DNA of 41,940 nucleotides from an uncultured cyanobacterium (GTDB lineage Bacteria > Cyanobacteriota > Cyanobacteriia > Cyanobacteriales > Microcystaceae). The translations under genes and the position numbers were made by a program. Positions 36,226 to 41,940 of the stretch are shown here, piece after piece (the stretch's first letter is position 1; each line of letters opens with the position of its first letter). The stretch spans positions 1 through 41,940 of the forward strand of contig CAISPN010000052.1 in the NCBI GenBank assembly GCA_903887375.1. The letters are read 5' to 3'. The notes beneath the pieces are model-generated. The model made no database searches. It worked only from the letters and a program-made list of their open reading frames with translations, and was not told the origin of the DNA.

Positions 36226-37867
36226 GAGCCACCTCCAAATGTTCAAGGTTAGCAACTAAAGCATGATCTCCCCCATAACCATAGGGTTCGCCGATTACAA
36301 TGGGCAGCTCTTCAAAGTTTTCTACCATAGGCGGAGAAGATATTAACCACTCTAGGCCAATTGCCCGCCAAGGATTTTTAGGAGCTTTTTCTCCTTGGCT
36401 CCAAGAGCCAATCATATTTAGAATAAAGGGCACAGTGGAAACTCCCAACAAAAAAGCGCCAATACTAGCCAACACATTCCAAAAGGTAAATTCAGGATCA
36501 TATGAGGCAACCCTACGCGGCATCCCCTCAAGCCCTAGTGGATGCATAGGAAAAAAAGTTAAGTTAGTGCCAATAAAGGTCAAGATAAAATGTAATTTAC
36601 CCAGGCCTTCATAGTACATGTGTCCGGTTATTTTGGGAAACCAATGATAAAGAGCGGCATAAATCCCCAAAACAGCTGCTCCATAGACCACATAGTGAAA
36701 ATGACCAACTATAAAATAAGTATTATTGACATGGATATCAAATGGAACGGCAGCCAGCATGATACCCGTAATTCCAGCAAAAAGAAACATCACTAGAGCC
36801 CCTAAAGCAAAAAGCATAGGTGTATTTAATCTCAATTTACCTCCCCAGATAGTGGCCACCCAGGCAAAGACTTTTACCCCGGTTGGTACCGAAATTAGCA
36901 TAGTAGATGCCATAAAAACCATCCTCATCCAAGGAGGTGTTCCGCTGGCAAACATATGGTGTACCCAAACAAAGGCGCTTAAAATAGTGATGATGATCGA
37001 GGATATGGCAACAAACTTATAGCCAAATAGCGGTTTGCGTGCATAGACAGGAAAAATCTCAGAAAAGATACCAAATACAGGCAGAATGATTACATAAACT
37101 GCTGGATGTGAATAGAACCAGAAGAAGTGCTGGAATAATACTGGATCTCCTCCTTTGGCTGAATCAAAAAAACTGGTACCTACAGTTAAATCAAAAAGCA
37201 GCATCACCGCCCCTGCAGTTAGAGCCGGTAATCCAAATAATTGGATGATTTGAGCTGCTAAAACTGTCCAGACAAATACTGGCATTCTGAAAAAAGTCAT
37301 CCCCGGAGCGCGCATTCTAAAAATCGTAGTGACAAAATTGACCGCTCCCATAATTGAGGAAACACCGGAAATGGCAACTGCTAATACCCAAAGCACCTGG
37401 CCTGTAATTAAGTTTCCTGTTGGATTTTGTAAGCTTACAGGGGGATAAGACCACCAGCCTGCTTGAGCTGGACCACCTGGCACCAAGAAACTGAGCATCA
37501 TGATAGTACCCAAAATAGGCACTAACCAAAAAGCCACAGCGTTCAATCGCGGAAAGGCCATATCTCTAGCGCCAATCATCAAAGGCACAAGATAGTTAGC
37601 AAGTCCGGCTAAAACAGGAAATGTCCATAAAAAAAGCATGATCGTTCCATGCATAGTAAACATTGCGTTATAGACGGTGCGATCTACAAGATCGGATTCT
37701 GGAGTTATTAACTCACCACGGACTACCATTGCTAGTAATCCACCAACCAAAAAGAAAAAGAAAGATGTAACTATATACTGAATACCAATAACCTTGTGAT
37801 CTGTACTAAAGCTAAAATAACGCCGCCAATTTACCGGTTCAATGGCGACATTTGTTATGTTTGTCAT
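36218..37867 (-). CDS. ctaD: Heme-copper oxidase subunit I (ARTO type)
   Basis: 549 residues with 12 helices. Heme and CuB ligands are seen in FTMHGTIMLF, WFYSHPAVYV, VHHMF and VGHFHYVVYG. Helix VI reads YSHPAV rather than GHPEV, so the D-channel glutamate is absent and the YS motif of the A2 class of heme-copper oxidases is present. It reduces O2 to water and pumps protons. Start is ATG at 37867, 5 bases after ctaC. With the CuA-less subunit II this fits the alternative respiratory terminal oxidase of cyanobacteria. Confidence 0.95.
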   Translation of the reverse strand: MTNITNVAIEPVNWRRYFSFSTDHKVIGIQYIVTSFFFFLVGGLLAMVVRGELITPESDLVDRTVYNAMFTMHGTIMLFLWTFPVLAGLANYLVPLMIGARDMAFPRLNAVAFWLVPILGTIMMLSFLVPGGPAQAGWWSYPPVSLQNPTGNLITGQVLWVLAVAISGVSSIMGAVNFVTTIFRMRAPGMTFFRMPVFVWTVLAAQIIQLFGLPALTAGAVMLLFDLTVGTSFFDSAKGGDPVLFQHFFWFYSHPAVYVIILPVFGIFSEIFPVYARKPLFGYKFVAISSIIITILSAFVWVHHMFASGTPPWMRMVFMASTMLISVPTGVKVFAWVATIWGGKLRLNTPMLFALGALVMFLFAGITGIMLAAVPFDIHVNNTYFIVGHFHYVVYGAAVLGIYAALYHWFPKITGHMYYEGLGKLHFILTFIGTNLTFFPMHPLGLEGMPRRVASYDPEFTFWNVLASIGAFLLGVSTVPFILNMIGSWSQGEKAPKNPWRAIGLEWLISSPPMVENFEELPIVIGEPYGYGGDHALVANLEHLEVAHE

Positions 37868-37872
37868 AGATT

Positions 37873-38718
37873 TTATTCTCCTGGGGATAAATTATTAACT
37901 AATGGCGGCTCGGCTGGCTTAATACTGCGCCAGCCTCTGAGCTTGGATTTTTTGTTGTTAAATTCTTGGTAAGCTTGGTTATAAGATGGAGTCCTTTTTG
38001 CTTTGGCTGAGCTAGCTAACCATCTTTGGTATTCTTCTGGTGACTCTACAATAACATTGCTCTGCATAGCTGCAAAATATGTCCCGCTATATTGGGAATT
38101 CCGCAGGCGGTATTTTCCCTCTAGTATTGGAGTAAATTCAAAATCAATGATTTTCCCAGGAATAATATCCTGCTTAACTCGAAAAGCTGGAACATAAAAA
38201 CCATGAATTACATCTTCAGATTGAAGCTTTAAAAAGGCTCTCTGATTCACTGGTAAATGTAATTCACTACTGACAACGTTATTCTTGGGATAGCGAAATT
38301 CCCAAGCCCATTGACGTGAATAAACTTCAATTGCCTCTAAATTGGAATGATCTTTTGAGCCTTGAATAGACATTTGACTATAGACTTGGTAGCTATAGAA
38401 AGCTATCCAAACTACCAAGATAAAAGGAATTACAGTCCAAATAATTTCTAGAGTATTGTTTCCTTCTATTGCGGGCCCATCGCTGTAGTCATATTTAGCC
38501 GCCCTTTGAAAAAGAACCGAATAGCTCAATGTACCGAGCACACCTAAAAAAATAAAAGTGCCTAATGATACTAAAAAGCTAAACAGACCATCTATCAACT
38601 TAGCTTCTAACGAAGCTTGGGGAGGAAACCAAGAGTAAGCCTGCTGCCCGCTCCAGAAGCTAATAGCGGCAAGAACTACAGCTATAATTGACAATTTGAC
38701 TATTGTACTGCTTTTCAT
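37873..38718 (-). CDS. ctaC: Heme-copper oxidase subunit II lacking CuA ligands (ARTO type)
   Basis: 281 residues. It has a signal/helix (about 5-25), a second helix pair (43-70 and 88-112), then the cupredoxin domain. Strand segments SRQWAWEFRYP and DVIHGFYVPAFRVKQDIIPG are kept. The CuA loop, normally C-x-E-x-C-G-x-x-H-x-x-M, reads NSQYSGTYFAAM (207-218): both Cys, the Glu and the His are replaced, only Met218 and H172 remain. The protein cannot form normal CuA and so should not take electrons from cytochrome c. This is the state known for CtaCII of Synechocystis ARTO, thought to be a quinol oxidase. Start is ATG at 38718. Confidence 0.92.
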   Translation of the reverse strand: MKSSTIVKLSIIAVVLAAISFWSGQQAYSWFPPQASLEAKLIDGLFSFLVSLGTFIFLGVLGTLSYSVLFQRAAKYDYSDGPAIEGNNTLEIIWTVIPFILVVWIAFYSYQVYSQMSIQGSKDHSNLEAIEVYSRQWAWEFRYPKNNVVSSELHLPVNQRAFLKLQSEDVIHGFYVPAFRVKQDIIPGKIIDFEFTPILEGKYRLRNSQYSGTYFAAMQSNVIVESPEEYQRWLASSAKAKRTPSYNQAYQEFNNKKSKLRGWRSIKPAEPPLVNNLSPGE

Positions 38719-38728
38719 GGATTTTTAA

Positions 38729-39334
38729 TCACTTCAGTAAAACATTGGGATTTTGACCACTACGCAAAAGGCGATCAGCGTTAATATGTACACCAAATTC
38801 TGCTGCCAATTGAGCGCCCAATGTACCTTGGGCAAACATCAGAGCAAAAATTAATAATCCTGCCAATAGATAGAGCCATTGAACCTGTCTACTAGCATCT
38901 TTTCGCCAATAAAAGCGCTGAAAACCTCTCCAGAGAGTCATCAGGACTATCAAAAACAATATCAACATTCCGCCAAGGCCATGCCAAAGCATTGTATTCA
39001 TTGCCTCTAATCCCCAAGCACTCTTGGTATTTGTTGGCGGCTGAGCTAGAAGCATTTCATAAAAGCCGAATGTGGCAGTAAAAAAGGTGATTACTGCTGC
39101 TGCGAGCATATTGTACCAACCGACATCAAAAAAATTGGATCGAGTAGCAGGAATTGCCAGAAACTTAAACAAAGGCTTTTCTAGAGGAAAAAGAGCTCCT
39201 ACTATATCAAAGCCAATAGCTACGATAAAAAGGCCTAGCGTTAAATGTACTAAATTGGGATGAATGGGTATAGCATAAGGAAGACCATTAATGCCTAATT
39301 GATCTCCCAACTGCTTGATCAGCTCTGGATTCAT
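38729..39334 (-). CDS. DUF2231 membrane protein, second copy
   Basis: 201 residues with about five helices. The DUF2231 start IHPNLVHLTLGLFIVAIGFD (about 24-43) is clear; a later His in MLWHGLGGM is also inside a helix. The paired His residues could bind heme, but this is not shown. The ATG overlaps the stop of the first DUF2231 gene as ATGA; ctaC starts 10 bases after its end. It is likely part of the oxidase operon. Confidence 0.82.
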   Translation of the reverse strand: MNPELIKQLGDQLGINGLPYAIPIHPNLVHLTLGLFIVAIGFDIVGALFPLEKPLFKFLAIPATRSNFFDVGWYNMLAAAVITFFTATFGFYEMLLAQPPTNTKSAWGLEAMNTMLWHGLGGMLILFLIVLMTLWRGFQRFYWRKDASRQVQWLYLLAGLLIFALMFAQGTLGAQLAAEFGVHINADRLLRSGQNPNVLLK

Positions 39335-39834
39335 TAGAGTACTCCTTCTTTAACAGCATCAATCACTGGAACAGTATGCAATCCATAGATCCAAACCAAA
39401 AGATCTCCCAAATATACTTGCGTGCAGACTAATCCAGATAATAATATTCCAACAAATAAAAAGGCTATTGGTAATTCTTTGGGGTTTTTAGAGCGAATTA
39501 TGTAGCGCCAACCAGTAATAGCAGAAATGATTCCAGAAAGAGACCAACCTAAAATTGTATGGAGGTTTAAAGTATTCTCAACAACATCATAAGGCTCTGC
39601 TAATCCAGCTTCAATCTGACCAAAGATTATGGCAATAAAGATAGAAATTGTTGCAAAAAAAAGGTTCCACCAGCTAACTTCAAATAGCTTAATATTATGA
39701 CTAAAGTAACCTATAAAATCACACAAAACAGCAAATAGAACCATGGCAATCACAAAGTGAACTACAATGGGGTGAATTGTATCAGGGTATGGAAGATTAT
39801 GGTCATTGAGAGGAGGCAAAAACCTTTCTAGCAT
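39334..39834 (-). CDS. DUF2231 membrane protein, first copy
   Basis: 166 residues with four helices. The motif IHPIVVHFVIAMVLFAVLCD (about 21-40) matches the second copy and the DUF2231 family; NLHTILGWSLSG holds a further helix His. It shows the same plan as the next gene but has diverged strongly, so the duplication is old. It is the first gene of the oxidase operon. Start is ATG at 39834. Confidence 0.82.
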   Translation of the reverse strand: MLERFLPPLNDHNLPYPDTIHPIVVHFVIAMVLFAVLCDFIGYFSHNIKLFEVSWWNLFFATISIFIAIIFGQIEAGLAEPYDVVENTLNLHTILGWSLSGIISAITGWRYIIRSKNPKELPIAFLFVGILLSGLVCTQVYLGDLLVWIYGLHTVPVIDAVKEGVL

Positions 39835-39960
39835 ATATGTATTTTAGGATATCTTTTGATTTTGATGGCTCTAATCAACTCCAACCATATCAGAAGGCTG
39901 TTTAGAACTAGCTCTTTATTCAGAATATCTTTAGATTTATTATAAAAATACTTAACTTTT

Positions 39961-41157
39961 TTAAGTTAAATTCTCACTTTGCAGACAATAACAAGATTTG
40001 GCAATTGCTAAATCTTCTTGGGTATGAATAACAAGGACTCTAATCTTAGAATTAACATCTGAAATATCTTGATCAAATGGCTTATTTTCATTCAATTGAT
40101 GATTTATTTCTAAACCTAAAAATTTAAAACCATCACAAGCCAAAGATCTCACTAAAGGTGAATTTTCCCCTACTCCTGCAGTAAAAACCAAAGCATCTAA
40201 GCCGCCTAAACTAGCTAACATTGCTCCAATACAGGAGCGCAATCGATGAATGTAGATATCTAAAGCTAATTTGGCTCTAGAATTACCTTTTTGAATTTCA
40301 CTTAAAATCTCTCTAAGATCTGAGGATATTCCCGAGATACCTTTAAGACCTGATTGATAATTAAGTTCTTGATCTAATTGCTCGCAAGTATAGTTTTCTT
40401 GCTGTAATAAGTAAAGTAATATACCAGGATCAACCGAACCACAGCGAGTACCCATCATCAATCCATCTAGAGGAGTAAATCCCATTGTTGTATCAATAGA
40501 ACATGCATTGCGCACAGCCGAAAGAGAGCAGCCATTACCAAGATGACAGATAATCAAACGCAGACTATCTAGATTTTTGTTTAATATTTGAGCTGAGCGA
40601 TCGGCGCAATATTGGTGGCTGATTCCATGAAAACCATAGCGCCTTATTCCTTTTTCTTGCCAAGCATAAGGACCGGGATATATCGAGGCCTCATCTGGCA
40701 AACTACTGTGAAAGGCTGTATCAAATACGGCATACTGAGGTACTTTTCCCCCAAAAATTTTCTGGGCTATTTCAATACCATTGAGATTAGCCGGATTGTG
40801 AATTGGAGCTAGGGAGGAAAGTTGGGCAATTTCGTCTTTAACTTGTTGGGTAATTCTAGTAGGTTGGGAATATTTTTGGCCACCATGAACTACTCTATGT
40901 CCAATGGCTTCTATTTCGTTTGGATCAGCTACAATTGCAGTATCTCCTTGCCATATTGTACTTAAAAGATGGCTGAGCGTTTCCAATTGAGTACTAGATG
41001 ACACTATTTCTTTAGAGATTGCTCCATTAAACGATTTGACTACGATTTGACTTCTCATCCAGTCTACTGTAGATTCCCACAGTAGTTTTTGATCAGGAAA
41101 CTGGTAGAGTGAACTTTTAAGAGTACTTGAACCGGCATTAATCACTAGTATCTTCAT
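39961..41157 (-). CDS. ackA: Acetate kinase
   Basis: 398 residues. Family motifs: VINAGSSTLKSSLY at the start, HRVVHGG, AVFDTAFHSSLP, CHLGNGCSLSAV and FTAGVGENSP. It converts acetyl phosphate and ADP to acetate and ATP, or the reverse. Phosphotransacetylase is not in the window. Start is ATG at 41157. The 126-base gap to the oxidase operon could carry that operon's promoter. Confidence 0.96.
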   Translation of the reverse strand: MKILVINAGSSTLKSSLYQFPDQKLLWESTVDWMRSQIVVKSFNGAISKEIVSSSTQLETLSHLLSTIWQGDTAIVADPNEIEAIGHRVVHGGQKYSQPTRITQQVKDEIAQLSSLAPIHNPANLNGIEIAQKIFGGKVPQYAVFDTAFHSSLPDEASIYPGPYAWQEKGIRRYGFHGISHQYCADRSAQILNKNLDSLRLIICHLGNGCSLSAVRNACSIDTTMGFTPLDGLMMGTRCGSVDPGILLYLLQQENYTCEQLDQELNYQSGLKGISGISSDLREILSEIQKGNSRAKLALDIYIHRLRSCIGAMLASLGGLDALVFTAGVGENSPLVRSLACDGFKFLGLEINHQLNENKPFDQDISDVNSKIRVLVIHTQEDLAIAKSCYCLQSENLT

Positions 41158-41231
41158 AGAAAAAGTTTATTGTCATTAACCCGAATTCACCTTAAACTTA
41201 GCCCCTTGGCTAGCGTTAGAAACTCTCAGAC

Positions 41232-41312
41232 AAATTACTTCTTAAATCTAGATCTAAAGCCCAGAATCCCAGCAAGCCCTAAAAATACCCCCAAAGCGTT
41301 TGAAGCTTCTGG
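41232..41312. repeat. 81-base repeat, copy 1 (3' end of a PEP-CTERM gene)
   Basis: This segment recurs at 41860-41940 with only 2 mismatches over 81 bases (628-base offset). It covers the C-terminal sorting signal and stop codon. The match reaches the window edge, so the true repeat is probably longer. Confidence 0.92.
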
Positions 41313-41834
41313 CACAGGATTTGAGCTAATAGGTTCAAGGGTTTGAAAAGATATTGAGCCATTGAGAGGTGCTGTATAGAGAGGGAAATTAATATATGGT
41401 GAATAGTATCCTTTTGGAGGGGAATAGTTAAATGACTCGTTCCAGTTTTGTCCATTTAAATACAGCTGTCCTACAATACCTGATGATGAGACTATTGAGT
41501 ATGGCCAATCTTTCTGTTGTACTATCATAGAATAAAGTGTATGAACTCCTGATAATTTTCCATTGTAAAAGTCAAAAGATGGATTATCATCAGGCGTAAT
41601 ATAGTTCATCGGCCAATTGGCAGCTAAGTAATACTGAGCATTTGTTAGCTGCTTGAAGTTGGTAGTTTCTGCTCCAATACCTGTTAGTGTTGAGGAAGTA
41701 AATTCAAGTTTTCCTTGACCTTGTCCATCGCTAAGCTCAAAAGAAAAACTAGCAGCAACAGTGGTGCTAGAAAGACTCAATAAGCCCACTAAAGACAATA
41801 TTGCGACACTTGTTTGCTTGATTATTGCAGACAT
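41235..41834 (-). CDS. PEP-CTERM sorting-domain protein
   Basis: 199 residues from ATG 41834. It has a signal peptide (SVAILSLVGLLSLSSTTVAA), a beta-rich Ser/Tyr/Gly body of about 145 residues, and a C-terminal PEP-CTERM signal: PVPEASN, a hydrophobic helix, then RSRFKK. The exosortase encoded at 4697 would process such a tail. The frame opens further upstream at 41903, but that stretch overlaps the next gene in another frame. The body domain is not recognised. Confidence 0.85.
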   Translation of the reverse strand: MSAIIKQTSVAILSLVGLLSLSSTTVAASFSFELSDGQGQGKLEFTSSTLTGIGAETTNFKQLTNAQYYLAANWPMNYITPDDNPSFDFYNGKLSGVHTLYSMIVQQKDWPYSIVSSSGIVGQLYLNGQNWNESFNYSPPKGYYSPYINFPLYTAPLNGSISFQTLEPISSNPVPEASNALGVFLGLAGILGFRSRFKK

Positions 41835-41859
41835 TGTTGTTACGGGAATTTTTAAAAAT

Positions 41860-41940
41860 AAATTACTTCTTAAATCTGGTTCTAAAGCCCAGAATCCCAG
41901 CAAGCCCTAAAAATACCCCCAAAGCGTTTGAAGCTTCTGG
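41860..41940. repeat. 81-base repeat, copy 2
   Basis: Near-identical partner of 41232-41312, with 2 mismatches. It runs to the last base of the window. Confidence 0.92.
41863..41940 (-). CDS. PEP-CTERM protein, only the C-terminus inside the window
   Basis: Twenty-five codons and a TAA (41863-41865) of a second PEP-CTERM gene. The visible end is PEASNALGVF, a hydrophobic helix, then RTRFKK, differing from the neighbour at one residue (Thr for Ser). It lies 28 bases upstream of the neighbour's start, in the same direction, so the two genes are tandem paralogs. The start and body are beyond the edge. Confidence 0.82.
   Translation of the reverse strand, partial: PEASNALGVFLGLAGILGFRTRFKK

Noticed and set aside
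36300-37022. Two plus-strand frames of about 100 codons opposite ctaD
   Set aside because: They are shadows of the oxidase subunit I gene, rich in Ile, Pro and Lys by reverse-complement of its codons.
41835-41903. N-terminal extension of the PEP-CTERM protein up to 41903
   Set aside because: It lies in a different frame over the end of the next PEP-CTERM gene and precedes a normal signal peptide that starts at 41834.
1-41940. Mobile elements, CRISPR arrays, prophage or attachment sites
   Set aside because: No transposase, integrase, phage gene, spaced short repeats or flanking duplications were seen; the genes are all typical chromosomal cyanobacterial functions.

Overview
The window is chromosomal DNA from an AT-rich cyanobacterium that uses phycobilisomes and makes chlorophyll. 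The evidence is the gene set: an FtsH2-type thylakoid protease, magnesium chelatase ChlI, the phycobilisome degradation protein NblA, a photosystem II S4-domain protein, a SepF/Cdv2 division protein, a cyanoexosortase with PEP-CTERM proteins, a GUN4-domain protein, and a CuA-less oxidase operon of the cyanobacterial ARTO type. I see no insertion sequence, prophage, CRISPR array, rRNA or tRNA. The genus cannot be fixed from the sequence. I noticed no copy of the HIP1 octamer that is common in many cyanobacteria.

Layout. 1-8650 is a mixed-strand block: a cut-off host-attachment-like protein, ftsH with its terminator, an L-cysteine/cystine lyase (C-DES), an unknown protein, a cyanoexosortase, a GDT1-type cation transporter, and a translationally coupled pair of an ATP-grasp ligase and a zinc alcohol dehydrogenase. 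8802-12230 is a plus-strand operon: DUF3285 (frame broken at a run of nine T), ybeY, dgkA, pabA/trpG, an MBL-fold protein and larB. 12248-15878 holds sepF, a 453-base gap, nblA, and ppk with a candidate Pho box. 15881-26614 holds a PMT-type glycosyltransferase, a FetB-like permease, malic enzyme, a small coiled-coil membrane protein, a DUF305 protein, chlI, an unknown membrane protein, proB, an AmpG-like transporter and a second membrane glycosyltransferase.

26594-39834 is a run of 13 minus-strand genes with no gap above 46 bases. It starts with two DUF2231 membrane proteins, then the ARTO oxidase (ctaC, ctaD, ctaE) and a GMC oxidoreductase. It continues with a MoeB-rhodanese fusion, ureD, an unknown membrane protein, the PSII S4 protein, panD, a double histidine phosphatase, and finally a CHAT-like/STAND-like/GUN4 fusion. 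The window closes with ackA and two tandem PEP-CTERM genes, the second cut by the window edge.

The genome is very compact. All seven convergent gene pairs overlap or lie within 17 bases of each other, and ATGA start/stop overlaps recur. The observations most worth following are the GUN4 protein, whose CHAT and nucleotide-binding domains both look catalytically dead; the DUF3285 gene whose conserved C-terminus lies in the other frame after a T9 run; the CuA-less oxidase with its DUF2231 and GMC partners; and the candidate Pho box upstream of ppk.
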